Shown: piece after piece, positions 46,300 through 58,493 of the stretch
Numbering within the stretch: the stretch's first letter is position 1
Layout: each line of letters starts with the position of its first letter
Assembly (NCBI GenBank): GCA_014825775.1
Contig: MVAQ01000090.1
Span: 1 to 64,000, forward strand
Reading direction: 5' to 3'
Origin: Krasilnikovozyma curviuscula
Lineage: Eukaryota > Basidiomycota > Tremellomycetes > Cystofilobasidiales > Mrakiaceae
Length of the DNA stretch: 64,000 nucleotides
The notes under the pieces: generated by a model
Told to the model about the DNA's origin: nothing
The model's database searches: none
What the model saw: only the letters and a program-made list of their open reading frames with translations
Made by a program: the position numbers and the translations under genes

Positions 46300-49205
46300 A
46301 TGGCCCCGTCATCTTCACCACCACCTCTAGGAGTGAAGGGGATATCACCCATCAAGATCAGCAGCAATGAGATCAATGCTCTGATCTATTGCTATCTGCT
46401 TGAGTCTAATATGACCCACTCTGCCTTCACCTTTGGTCAGGAAGCAAAACTGGACGTAAGTGCTACCAGTGAGATATCTGTCGCCTTATGAAGCTCACTG
46501 ACACTACCTGTGACATCTATGTCTACTTCATACTGGCTTCCAGTCTTCGCCGTTCTCGAGTCAGAAGATTTCTCGAGGGGAGCTCATAAAATGGCTGCAT
46601 CGAGGTCTCCTTTGGGCGGATGTCGAAACCCATACTACAGCTGTGAATAACTCCATGCCTTTGTGGAAATAACCTTCATGTTTGCGTTCCTAACCCGTAT
46701 CGGTTTATTTGGTTGTGTTGAAGCAGGAAGGACCTCTACCCCCTTGCCAGTCTCCCTTGACACTTCTTTCACCTCACTCTTGCACGCCAGTCCCACCAAC
46801 AGAAGATGCAGAAGCTCCTTTTCCAAGTATAGTCCCAGCATCAGAAAAGAAGAATGAGATATTCCCAGTCCCATCAGCAGCAGAGGAAAAGGAAAAAGAG
46901 AAGGAGGCGCTGAAGAGGAAAGTCGAGGCGAGTACTGCGGGCTCTGGAGACAAAGAAGAGACTAGCTCGAAAAGAGTAAAATTGGATGAGGACAAAACGC
47001 CCACGACTGCCCCTAAGAAGAAGGAGAAGGACGCCAACGGAACGGCCAAGACGTCAGCAAAAGGCAAAGAAGTTGAAGACGATAGCACAGAGTCTCGACG
47101 GGCAAGTAACGGACTGGCATCCGGTGCGGGACCGAGCTTGAAGGGTAAAGAGAAGGCCAAACTTTTGAAAGAGAAAGAGAAGGAAAAAGAAAAACGTACG
47201 TTTGTTGTTCTTCCCGGTTTTCCTCCTTCGCGCAGGTGTCGTTGGACTGAAATTTTTCTATTTGCTGCTTCTGTTGTTCACTACAGCTACGTCAAAGAAG
47301 CAATCAATGTCAACCTCAGCCTCATCATCTAAAGCTAACCGTGCGGCTTCACCGTCATCAACCACATCTGGGTCATCCAAGACGAAGCAGAAGTCAAAAT
47401 CCACCTCACCTGTCGTATCAACCAAACCTCTTCCCTCCACTAAACCCTCTAGCAACGTAGGAAAAGAAGGAAAGAGGATAAGTAATGGATTGGGAGGTGA
47501 TGCGAAGATAAAAAAGGAGACTGAAAGCAGTGAATCGTCAAAAAAGGATGATACTACGGCAGTCGCCCACCTCAGTCCTGACTGCGAGAAAGTCAAAGAG
47601 TATGTACTCCAGAGTTGAACGTTTTCATTTTCATATTTATTCAAACACTGACTGTGTCCCTCTCTATGTATCTTTCCAGATCTGACTTATCTTTCCTAAC
47701 ACCACACATGGGCGAAGTTTTCGTTTGTAAATTCAACCCCACCCTACCCTCTCTATTAGCGACAGGATCTGGGGACGCTACTGTCCGACTTCTCACATTC
47801 GATAGCCCCAAATCAGAACCCATTGTGCTGCCTCACAAGCCCGTCATTAGCGACAGAAAGGACATCACTAGTATCGACTTTAATAAGGATGGGACACTGT
47901 TGGGTAGTGGAAGCTATGATGGAATTGGGCGATTATGGACCATGAGTGTGAGCCGTAGTTGTCCAAAACATTTATTGTTGTGACGATTTCTGACAATTTG
48001 TTCTCGCAGGGTGAACTCCACGCTGTCCTCACACGGCACTCTGGAGCCATCTTTTCGCTCAAGTTCAACGCGTCAGGTACCCTCTTGGCTACTGGTGGTG
48101 CTGATGGAGCTGTTTGTATTTGGGAAACTCATTCTGGGCGATTGAGGCATGCATATGAGATCCATCAGGAGTGTTGCTTGGATGTAGATTGGAGAGATGA
48201 AGATATCGTTGCCAGTTGCTCGTGAGTAATCCTTCGCCTGTGTCAATTGCTTTTGCATCTATCACTTCTGTCGCTGACTGCTAATTCTTTTGGATTGTCA
48301 CAGCGTGGATAAAACAATTCAGGTCTGTCGAATAGGATCGCACACACCAATCCGCACATTTAAAGGCCATGAAGACGAAGTCAACCGAATCCTCTGGTCT
48401 CCCACTGGCCCACCTTCTATCCTCGCCTCTTGCTCTGATGACAAATCCTTGCGAATATGGAGCACTGAGGCAACTCCCAAGAAAGAAGGAAACGATGAGT
48501 ACAGCAGTCTGATGGGTAACAGCGGCGAGACGGACAAGTACTGTCGAGCGGTGCTGAGAGGCCACTCGAAGGAGATTTATGGGATCGTGTTTGCTCCGCT
48601 GAAGTCTAAGGATGATGTTCTGACTGTTGCTTCGTATGTCATATCCTACTGAGCTTTGCTCCTCCTGCTTGTGGCTCTGTTACTTACTCTCGTATTGACT
48701 CTATCTAGCGCGTCGTTTGACAATACCGTCCGACTGTGGGATGTTGCTGCTGGAACTTGTCTTCGAGTTCTTCGAGGACACTCTCAATCAGTGTTTACCG
48801 TTTCTTTCTCTCCCATGGGCAGATACCTGGCGTCTGGATCGTGGGATAAGCAGATGATCATTTGGGATTTGAAGGTGCGCTACGATCTTCCAATCTGCCT
48901 CACAGCCCTTGTGATGTCTTATAGACTGGTGTATTCCCTTTTTACTTTACTTTGTACAGGAACAAGGAAAGCCAGTACGAAAATACGAAGCTCAAGGTGG
49001 CATCTTTGAGATCGAATGGCAGAAATCAGAAGAAGGCACCATCGCAGTCTGTCAATCCAACAAAACATGCGCTATCGTCAGCGTTAAAGATTTGGCTAAA
49101 CTCGATCAATTGCCCTCAGCAGCAGCAGTGCCAGCAATAACATCAACATCAACACCGACGACGGCGACGGTGACGGCGAGCGGAGGAGTAAGCGTTGCGG
49201 CATAG
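46300..49205 (+). CDS. TBL1/Sif2-type LisH and WD40 corepressor subunit
   Basis: Predicted scaffold of a histone deacetylase corepressor complex (Set3C in yeast, SMRT/NCoR in animals). The N-terminus contains a LisH motif, [17 protein letters not shown] followed by THSAFTFG, as in TBL1, then a short conserved block ([19 protein letters not shown]). A long Lys/Ser/Glu-rich linker with nuclear signals (KRVKLDEDK) follows. From about 47690 on come seven to eight WD40 repeats, for example [49 protein letters not shown] and [14 protein letters not shown]. The C-terminal tail is Thr/Ala-rich. The start ATG at 46300 places LisH near residue 25. Exon phases are consistent. Confidence 0.88.
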
Positions 49206-49623
49206 AATGAGAGTTAGGCTTTGAAACTGTTTGGAATCTTTGTTTTTTTTTTTAAGTATTTTCATCTCCTTCGTTTTTATGTTGTAGTCAATTGTGTAAT
49301 AGTACGCAATGGAATCCCCACCTCTGTCTCTACAATCACGCTGCTGTCATTGGAAGTATTTCATCATCTTGTGCACCATTCACCAATCCCTACTCCACCA
49401 ACATGGGAGAAAGTAGAACTGAATAGTAACGCGTTCAACTACGTTCCGAGATGGTGACGAAGTCGAGCGTGTTTGCGGCGGTGTGCGACATGCAAAAAAT
49501 GACTCGAGGAGGCGAAATCGAGTATTTAGAGTATTTATTAAGCTAACAATAGCCTCACCCAGATTCTGTAAAGTCCACCTTCTGCATATTTGCCTTTCAG
49601 ATTCTCTCTGGTCCCCCAAAACA
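49206..49623. other. Gap between TBL1-like and PhzF genes
   Basis: The gap holds the 3' end of the WD40 gene (a T-rich stretch near 49240-49255) and the promoter of the PhzF gene. No additional gene is visible. Confidence 0.45.
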
Positions 49624-50922
49624 ATGGTCTCTCATTTATCTTCTCCCAAACTGCTGCCCTACATCCTCCTCGATGTTTTCTGCCTCTCGCCGTCAAAACC
49701 ATTTACAGGAAACCCGCTGGCTGTTGTATTCGATGGGTACGATCTCAGTGATGATCAGATGCTCACTATGACCCGTGGTGAGTCATTGATCTTTGAGGGG
49801 TAGAGAAGATATGGGACGGAACGGCGTGAATATTGACATCGACCTGGTGTTCGCTTCTCGCAGAGTTCAACCTCTCAGAAACGGTGTTTCCATTCCCGCC
49901 CACTGATGCTCAAAAAGAGCAGGGGATTTCCTACTCTACTAGAATCTGGTCTATCATGAAAGGTAAAGCCATCCACTTACCTCGAGCCAAGATCGTCGTC
50001 ACTCACACACTGTTTCAAAAGAATACCCATTCGCTGGCCATCCAAGTCTTGGGAGCTGCTTCTCCATGATTCATCGTGGTGTGATCCAACCGAACGCAAC
50101 TACAGCGGTGCAGCATTGTAAATACGGTCTCGTTGAAATGCAGATCACTCCCCCCACCTCAGTAGACAAAGGTTACGCCATTGCCCTCTCCAGTCCTATA
50201 AGCTTCGTCTTCCCCAAGGACAAGATAGCGTTCTTTGAGGGATTTTCCAAACACATCGCTGATGAATTCAACATCACTGCCGCACCCTTATCGGTGCATA
50301 CAGCTTCCTGTGGCCTGCCATTCTTGTACATTCAACTCCCAAAGGATCAAGATGTACTGAATGCTAGACAGTCCAAGAGTGGTGTGACCACGTTGTGCGA
50401 CAAGATGATTGCGTTGCACAAAAGTGCTGGGGAGGAACTCAGACCACATGCGTTGGTTGTTTTTTGGGTTGGAGAAAAAGATACCGATGGAAGCTTGAAG
50501 GTTCATCAGAGAGTTTTCACCTCTGGACTTGGTGAAGGTGAGTTCTAGATGGCACCTTGTATGGATCGCGACGCGTGAGCCAAAGCTTGTCATTTTTTGA
50601 TCTTCATTTCCGTCTCCTTTTTATGCCATAGATCCAGCTACAGGATCAGCATCCATTGCTCTCGGACTTGTACTCCACTCGCTTGACCTCTGCGGAAAGA
50701 ACACAATAACTTCAGCCTCAATCGCGTGGGTTCCCTTCTCGTCATGTTCCTCTCTCGGTAGCTACTTCCGGTTTTTATTTCGAAAGTCAAGGCGCCGAAG
50801 TAGGACATCCGTCAGCGATCAAAACCAGAGTAGTTGACGACAATGGTAAGTGTGTGAAACTCTGGGTTGAGGGTGAGGTTGCTTTGGTTGCGGAGGGTAC
50901 AATTAGAGTTCCTGGAGTTTAA
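49624..50922 (+). CDS. PhzF-family isomerase/epimerase-like enzyme
   Basis: Member of the PhenazineC-like (PhzF) family with the diaminopimelate-epimerase fold. Sequence shows LLDVFCLSPSKPFTGNPLAVVF, EFNLSETVF with the family's general-acid Glu, YPFAGHPSLG, and EDPATGSASI. Yeast and bacterial relatives are mostly of unknown substrate. Introns lie near 49779-49862, 49961-50020 and 50540-50630, and another near 50728-50790 whose acceptor I place at CGAAAG so that the frame continues into QGAEVGHPSAIKTRV. The C-terminal exon reads through a GTAAGT that could be mistaken for a donor. The stop is TAA at 50920-50922, 113 bases from the convergent PPR gene. Confidence 0.9.
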
Positions 50923-51035
50923 ACTGTACCCACGGTTATTTTCTTGTGCAGTCTCCATAATCTTAGCGAAATTCCTGTGTTCCGTGTTAATTTTTTGCAG
51001 GCAATTACACACTGAATTTTATATCGGAGGCAATT

Positions 51036-53995
51036 CTACACTGCTCCCCCTATCGTCTTCATTTTATCGCGAATGTCAAACTCCTCCCTTCCCTTGACCC
51101 CAAACACCTCCTTCACTACCTCCGGCACAATCTTCTGCATCCCCCAGACCAGATCTTCCTGTACATCTATCGGCCTTTTACTGACGGCGTTCAACATTGC
51201 GGTAATTGTCGACCTGTCAGCCTCTGGTCTTCCTTCTTTGCCCATGTCACCCAGCAATGCGAACGCGTCCTTGAATGTTCCCTGTCTTGCCAAAGCGTGG
51301 AGGAAGATGTCGTAGTGCTGCTTCTTGAACTGGTACCCTGCTTCACGTAGACCGATGTACGTTTTTACAGCGCTCTGCATGTATTCGCCCCCAACAATGT
51401 CGGCACTGATGAAGTACGAGGTGACAGCGGAGTCGGTAATTTGGACATAGGGGCTTCTTGAGTTGATAATATCCTCCCACACTTTCCGACTGAGCTCAGG
51501 TTCGTCGATCTTTAGGAAGGCCATCTGGAGTGTTTCGTAGATTTCGGTTGTTGGGGTGAGATATGTGTCGATTTTGAATTGGGAATGGATGTGCTCGATG
51601 GCGTTCTTGATGGTACGATTCCACTGAGCCCTCATGCTACCTTGACGGACTTCATTGTTGTTAGCAAACTGGAAGGGTGCTTGAGGGTTGTATGCCTTGT
51701 ATTTATTGACATAGTGCGAGATGATGATGCCGTACATTTCCGCAGTGGGAACGTGACCGGCAAACCTGAGATCTTCGAGAATCCAAGTAAAGAGTTGCCG
51801 AGGAACTAGGTAATATGGTGGTGGAAACTTGAGGCTTGCAATACCATTCAGGATAAGAGTATAGTCTTTGACTGATAGAACGCCGTCAGGATTCAGCCGG
51901 TGGATGTAAGTGTAGAATTCGTAAGCTTCTTGATAAGTGGTTGAGATATTCATCGCACCCATGATGACGTTGAGCGTCGTCGGACCGTCATACGTGTTGA
52001 TTTTCTTCCTATGCATTTCCCGAGTGATTGTCAAGGATAATGAATGGTTGTTTTGGTCGTTGGTTGTTGCGACTCCTTGCGCTAACGCTTGGAGCATCTT
52101 GTCATCAGCGCCCACCCACTTCGTTCTCTCCGGTTCCACCAGAGGCACGATTGATGTAGATGGATAGCGAACTCTACTCTCACTTCTCAAAAGCTCGTGT
52201 TGTATGTCCATCGCATCTTCGATGTTGGTCTCGACACCGTTACGCGGATAGCAGATTGCTTGAACCAAAGGGTAAAGGTCATCTGGATCTTGGAAGGTGA
52301 CGTTTCGGTTACGGTGGGCTTCAATAAAGATATCGTACCCCTCCTCAACAGCTTCTAGCGTCCCCAGACGTTGGATGAGAACGCTCTTGATGGCCGACCC
52401 CCAGACATACGGCCCTGCTGTGAGACCAGTCTGCTCTTCAAGTGACTCGATGAAAGATGTCGATTCTTCCGTCGAGCTTAGTGTCAATGCAGGGCGAGTG
52501 ATCATGAGTACATCGAGAGTTGAGTTAGTTGGCTCGACCCCAGAAGCTCTCATCGCTTTGATTTCTTCAAGTCCGGCTTCTAATCCATCCGTCGAAGCTG
52601 TGAGTTGGATGAGGCCGTTCCAAGCGTCAACCAGAGTTGATTGTGAACCTGATTGGACTAGTTCAGATCCTGATAATTCATTGAAGGCCACGAGGTTTTG
52701 TCGGACTCGGAGTGCCGTCGACGCTGCGTTGCTAACCCCGAGCTTGTTGAACCCTTGCAACAGAATGACCTCCGTCTCGAAATTTCTCTCGAACCCAGAC
52801 CTCTCCATTTCCTCTACTACCGTCTCTATCCAACCGATCACTCTTCCATCATCCACGATCTGCTCGTTCTGTGGCTTGACGAATGCAGTCTTGAGAATGA
52901 GGTGGAACGTTGTGCGGTCAACTTCGATTCCAGTAGACCTCATCACTTCAAGAACCGCCTTGACCTTCGCCATATCTCCTATCCTCACGAATCCGTCAAG
53001 AACAATGTGGAAATCGTCTTGTTGCGGGAAGTCGCCGGTTGCTGAAGGCATGTCTTGCAACCAGGCAACAGCATCATCTGGAGATGGAGAATATGCCAAG
53101 CTGGCGAGAACCGCGCGATGATCTTCAGCTATTGGTTGCACGTTATAGAATTTGGAGATGTCGCCATAGAATGTTTGGAGGAGAGTGAGGTGATGATTTT
53201 GGGGTGAGCCGGAGAGTACATTCATGGCTTTGCGCAAATCGGCGATAGAAAAGGGTGGTTTTCTACCGACAGTAGAGAATCTCGGGCTGAGAGAAAAACA
53301 ACAATTAGTCATGTTAATTGTTTGTGTCCCCTCCCAAAACCAACAAGAATCATCAACTTCACTCACTCAGGGAGCTTGCTAAACTGTCCTTGCAGTGCAG
53401 GGCCAGCTCTTCCCTCTAACCTTGTCATCATTGCCCAGTAGGGCTCAGCAAGTTTATCTCTCTTCCCATCCCTGATTGCTGCTTTGAATGCCTGGAGCGG
53501 CTTCAGGTCCTCCTTGAACACGTCTGGAACGTAAGTCCCCGCCGACATTTGCTGCTGTTTGACCAGAAGCGAGTACATGTTGGGCATGATCGGTTTGAAG
53601 TAGTTCGTCAACAGCTTCTCTAAAGTTTTAGACTTCGATTTGAAGTCCGGAAGACCTCGTTCGACCGGTATCGGCCCAGCTGTGGAAGGGGAAAGCTCCG
53701 GCGAGGACTCCTGTGGGTTTCCAGGGTCATCTTCTATCGGCTGACGTCGTGAGTTGGAATTCGGTTGGAATAGCGGTTTCCTTCTAATGAACTTGAGTGT
53801 CTTGTCGTCGGCACCAGGGATCGGTGGAAACCTGTACTCTTCATGTCGGTGCTGGTTCGAACGCACATCTTCAGGGAAGTTAAGCCGCCTCAGAGCCGTC
53901 GTCCCACTCAAGTTGCTTCTCCTGCTGGGTTTCACTGCTTTGGTGATCCACTTGCCATCACGGATCTTAGATCTCAGGACCGGAGACCCATGCAT
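51036..53995 (-). CDS. Large PPR-like helical-repeat protein, probably mitochondrial
   Basis: Two exons joined by an intron at about 53285-53366 encode roughly 960 residues. The first exon is basic and Ser/Arg-rich near the N-terminus, compatible with mitochondrial import, and ends with helices such as AFKAAIRDGKRDKLAEPYWA. The second exon is made almost entirely of paired helices with PPR spacing, for example FHIVLDGFVRIGDMAKVKAV, TTFHLILKTAF, TTEIYETLQMAFLKI and QHYDIFLHALARQGTFKDAF. Fungal PPR proteins of this size act in mitochondrial RNA maturation or translation; that role is inferred. An in-frame stop just upstream of the ATG at 53995 supports this start unless an unseen 5' exon exists. 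Confidence 0.75.
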
Positions 53996-54452
53996 GAGGA
54001 ACCCAAGGCCGGACAGCTTGACGGATGTTCAGAGCTGAAGTCTCAGCCCGTTGCAGCCTGCTACAGCAGTCTTCGGTAAAAAAAATCCTTTGAGGATAGA
54101 TGAGATGCAGTGCTCTTTCCAGCCTATCGTTTGGACCTCTTCGAGGCCGGACGTGGGAGGCGACAGAACAGATGAAGGAGCTACTATGGAAGCCTGAGTC
54201 CATCATTAGGAGCCCTTATTGCAATCAAGGGAAGTATAGTATCTCACAAGTCTGACTGAGGTATATCTCGCTACCTAGATAGCGCAGGTTGTCGTTTACA
54301 GCGCTGTGCTTCTTTTCGTACGAGTGGGGATTTTCCCGATGACGCCACGGTCCTTAACGCAGGTGAAAGCACACTTCCGGGAGGCCATGATCGCTGGGAT
54401 AAAAAAATGTCTTGGTACAATAGAGGTATATGGCGAAAATAGAGTGACTCGC
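53996..54452. other. Gap between BET2 and the PPR-like gene
   Basis: Both neighbours read on the minus strand. The segment contains the PPR-gene promoter and the BET2 gene's upstream neighbour boundary, with no gene that I can support. A frame across 53967-54206 on the minus strand is open but has no family match. Confidence 0.4.
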
Positions 54453-56055
54453 TCATTCATCAGTCCTCCTCGGCAGTGCAACCCACGAACTTTTCCTTAA
54501 TCCCATCCTCTCTGTGATGCTAGCCGGCAGGCAGTACACGGGATCGATGTCCTCTAGACCAGGGTAACCAGTAAGACTCAGTCCTGCTATTCCGAAGATG
54601 GTATGGAAGACATCGACCATGTCTCCTGGTCTGTCTGCAATTCCGCCCTCCTCCAAGTCCTACACAGACAGGTTTTACATGACGGATGAGTAAGTAAGCT
54701 ACGTTGATGATTATTAGAACAGCCAAGGGAAGTACTGACCTGAGCGCTGAGAATAAAAGAAGCGAGAGCTTCTGCGTTGATCCACTCAAGTTTACCAAGA
54801 ATAGACATCGCCGAAAGATCCCACCAGGAGTAACAGACCTACAGAAAATGCGTAGAAATGCAGGTTAAGAAACAGTACGAAGGATGTTGTGTCAGAAATG
54901 CAACAGCCAATGGCGCTTCTTTGTGCTAATGCTGGACAAAGAAGAAGAAGTAGAAGAGAAAGATACCTACGTCTTCGAGCTTCTCCGGGCGTCCATTAAG
55001 ACCACCATTGGGCAACTGACGTTCAGCAAGCCACCAAGTCAAAGCTGGGACATCAACTTCATCTAGCGCATCCAAAATCGCCAGCGTGCAGACGGAGGTA
55101 CAAACTTCACCAATCGGAGAATTCAAGTAGGGATCAGCGCCAGATCCATTTCTTTTTGAGGAATTACAAATGATAAACTCAAAATTGGAGGCATTACCTT
55201 GTGCAGCATGAGACTCAGCTCCAGTGTTTGATCCAAAACCACCGTCGAAGTTCTTGCAAGTCCTCAGGTGGCTGATAGTCAATTCCTTGTTCAACAGGTG
55301 CAGCTTCCCCAGCAAGCTCAGTGCTTGAACAGCTGTGTATGTAAACCTGGTGTCCACTTCTCCCCATTGATCTCCTGCGAATGATCCTGTCGTTGGATTT
55401 TGGAGAGTGAGGATCCCTGGGTGCGGCAGTCAAAACAGCGAGAATGTCAAAAAAAGATGGAGGAATATTGAGGGAAGTAGAGAATATGAGAGTAAAGAAA
55501 GCTTACATTTTGCGGTTTGATCTACGTCCAGAAGGTGAAGACTGTCTTGCATGACCAGGATTTGAATCGCGGACAGAGTTGAATGAGAATGGGGATCGTG
55601 TTTGGGCGATGCTCCAAAAGCACCTGAATAACAACAAATAACCGTTTCCAATTTGAACAGATCGAGGGTATCAGCGATTGCTGCAAGGAGTCTCATATCT
55701 GGTTCGGGTCAACTTGAGGACGTACCTGTCTTCTTGTCGTGGCAGCTCATCACCCAATCAACCATTTCTTGTTTGGGCAAAGCATCCTGTCTTCCCATCA
55801 TCCACAGAGCTGTAAGACCCCAGTAAATTCCATTCAGACGAAGATGGGTGGATAGGTGGAAAGGTAGATCTTGAGCCTGGCGAGTTGCGAACCAGGATGG
55901 TATTGGACGTTCATCCAGCGGTTGATTCGAGAACCAAGTTAGCTTCTTGGATCCACTAATCAAGAGACTGAGACTGTACGCACAACTGATAGGTTCTGGA
56001 TGTACTTTACATGGAGTTCTTTGTTCAGCTTCGGAGAAGACGCTGTCGACGTCAT
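54453..56055 (-). CDS. BET2: Rab geranylgeranyltransferase beta subunit
   Basis: Catalytic subunit of geranylgeranyltransferase II, which adds two geranylgeranyl groups to Rab GTPases presented by Rab escort protein. Family blocks in order: [17 protein letters not shown], a His/Pro-rich [73 protein letters not shown], and [20 protein letters not shown] with the zinc ligands Asp, Cys and His of this family. About 340 residues and several introns. The first intron is best placed at a GTACAT donor inside the early exon (50 bases), which gives an in-frame [16 protein letters not shown] start. The ATG at 56055 is divergent from ARP4. Confidence 0.92.
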
Positions 56056-56410
56056 TTCTTTACCTTCAAACGTAAACATGCATCAAAAGCAAGCAATTAT
56101 AAGAGGATACAAACGACTGGGCCCTTCCGAAGCAGTAGCGAAAGACTCACCTGGGCCGAGAGATACAGGTGTTACGTTTCCTGACCACTGCTGTTGGATT
56201 TTCTGGCTTCAAAAACCAATGATCTTTCGGAAAAAGAAAGCAGTGACTGGATTTGCTTTTTCCTGTTCTGTCTTGTCGGTTCAGTTGATGGCAGAAGTTG
56301 AAGTTAAGGGCCACAGGTTGCCTGCCACAGCTGGTTACCTCGCAACCATTTCAGTCCCCCTTCTTCCCTTTTTTTTCTGTCTTTCTTTTCCCTTTCTTTG
56401 ATTGCTTACG
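56056..56410. promoter_or_regulatory. Divergent promoter of BET2 and ARP4
   Basis: This 355-base segment lies between two divergent start codons and must serve both genes. A run of T at 56366-56374 close to the ARP4 ATG and CTTTCTTTTC tracts are present. No coding sequence was recognised. Confidence 0.5.
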
Positions 56411-58216
56411 ATGGTGACATACGGAGGTGGTGAGTCCAGCTGGGGGTGTAGCTTCTGGCTTTTGACTAATGTTTTTCCGTTGTGGCCCGCCTTCTTTCCA
56501 TGTTCAGACGAAGGTACATCTTGTTTTTCTTTCGTTGTTGGCTAATCAGTGGTACTCCAATGACATTGTTGTTTGACATATGTTTCATTTGTCTCAAATC
56601 TAGTCTCTGCGTTGGTGCTGGACGTTGGAACAATTACGACACGAGCAGGCTACGCTGGTGAAGATGCACCCAAATGTGTCATGCCCTCACAGTTTGGTTA
56701 TATCGACACACCTGTTGAAGGATCGTCGAATGAGGTGACAGATGCTGCTCAACCGGCAAAGACGACCAGGAAGTACTTTGTCGGGGAGGAAGGTGTAAAT
56801 GTTTGGAGGTCAGGAATGGAAGTGGGCTCGCTAGTAGCAGACGGCCTGGGTATGGACTCATTGATCTGTGTCTGTGCTGAACTGCCAAAGCTTACTGAAT
56901 TTCTCATCCTTTCATCAGTCGTTGATCAAGCTGCCCTCCCTGAAGTCGTTCACCACGCCCTTCACGACCGACTTCGAGTGAACCCAGCTGACCACCCAGT
57001 CCTCACCACCGAACCAGCTTGGAACACACCCCAACACAGACTGAACATGGCTCAGATTATGTTTGAACAAGAATCAGTTCCAGCTTGGTATACGGCCAAC
57101 AATGCAGTTCTGTCATCTTTTGCCTCAGGTAGAGGAACTGCTTTAATTGTCGACATTGGAAGTGATTTGATCAGTGTGACACCTATCTACGAGGGTTACG
57201 TCCTTCGAGGTGGTGTTAGACGTCAACCTGGTGGAATGAAGCTGGTAGAAAGTCAGATGAAGGGCTGGTTGACGACGAATCCGGATGGAAGCAGAAACAA
57301 ACTGGATTTGACGTGAGTTTTGCTGGTTAAGGCGCATCTCTCTCCTGCTGTTACTGAATAAAGTCGTTTATTCCCAGTCCACATCATCTAATCACAGCCC
57401 GAACTCCCGTCCCACCTCGTACTCCAGCGAAATACACCCTCCGAGAAGATCGAGTAGAAGCCACGACGAAGAGTTGGAGAGAATACCAGGAGAACAAAAT
57501 TGCTGAAGGTTGGAGAGAAGCTGTTTCTGGTGTGTTAGAAGGAGGTTATGACGAAAGGTTTGTCTCGCTGCTCCTGTGAATAGAGTTGGCTGCTGACATC
57601 CTAATTTGGTCGTTCGTCCTTTCAGAAACGCTGAATCGCGCCCTTTGAAAGCTTTCGAATTCCCAACAGGTTACAACTGCTCGTACGGTTCTGAAAGGTT
57701 CAAAATTCCAGAAATCTTGATGCAACCTCAGCACTTCTTCAACAGGGTAAGTCACAGAATGCGCGTCTCCACCATCCATCCTCAATCGGCTGATCATCTC
57801 CGTATTCTATGACCTCGCTTTTGTAGACTCTTCCTATTCCACCAAGTCTCCTCGCAACTATACCATCTCCCAACTCCCGAGACTTAGCCCACCTCCTACC
57901 ACTTCCCCAGCTGATTCAAGAAAGTGTCATGTCATCCGACGTCGATATTCGAGGACCGCTATTGGCCAACATCATCATAGTTGGATCTGGATCTCTACTT
58001 CCAGGTCTCATTGATAGGACTAGTTGGGAGCTCGGTCGATTGATGGTAGGACAGAAGGTCAAGATTCAGTCGCCTGGCAACCTTGTCGAGAGAAAGTTCT
58101 CAACCTGGTTGGGAGGCAGTATCCTGGCTAGTTTGGGAACATTCCACCAGCTCTGGATCACGAAGGGTGAATATGAGGAGCACGGTGAGAGTATCATCAC
58201 CCAGAGGTGCAAATAA
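56411..58216 (+). CDS. ARP4: Actin-related protein Arp4 (BAF53 type)
   Basis: Nuclear actin-related protein found in INO80, SWR1 and NuA4 chromatin complexes. The N-terminus MVTYGGDEVSALVLDVG is assembled from a 19-base exon (56411-56429), a 6-base exon (56508-56513) and exon 3 from 56604. Then come TRAGYAGEDAPK, VLTTEPAWNTPQHRLNMAQI, TALIVDIGSDLISVTPIYEG, EFPTGYNCSYGSERFKIPE and IVGSGSLLPGLIDR, ending with FSTWLGGSILASLGTFHQLW, all typical of Arp4. A low-complexity insert rich in Thr, Ser and Pro follows the first domain. About 480 residues. Confidence 0.92.
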
Positions 58217-58493
58217 ACGCGGCGGGGAACGGATAAGGAGGAAGCAGGAAAAATATATGTTGTCTTATGCAAAGCTGTACAAACATGCATTAGGCTTTCA
58301 TTCATGTCAATACTATTCTTTCGGAAAATTACAAGAAAATGAACAACGCTGACTGATACGCCATTCTTGCGAGATCGCCTAGTTACGTTCATACCACAAA
58401 CATCTTTCAGATCAAAAAGTGAGCCTGACCTTTCTTGGTACTATTAGATTGCAGAAGTTGATTCTTCCCCTACCTCATCTCTCTCTCTGCAGA

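Noticed and set aside
49981..50110. Apparent frameshift in the PhzF gene after the GHPSLG block
   Set aside because: On recounting the bases the frame continues through SCFSMIHRG into the next block, so no frameshift is needed.
50845..50922. GTAAGT near the end of the PhzF gene read as a splice donor
   Set aside because: Reading straight through gives the normal family C-terminus and stop, and no suitable acceptor follows.
52297..53121. Long plus-strand frame of 274 codons opposite the PPR-like gene
   Set aside because: The minus-strand frame has clear helical-repeat character; the opposite frame is Ser/Thr-rich without domains and is a shadow.
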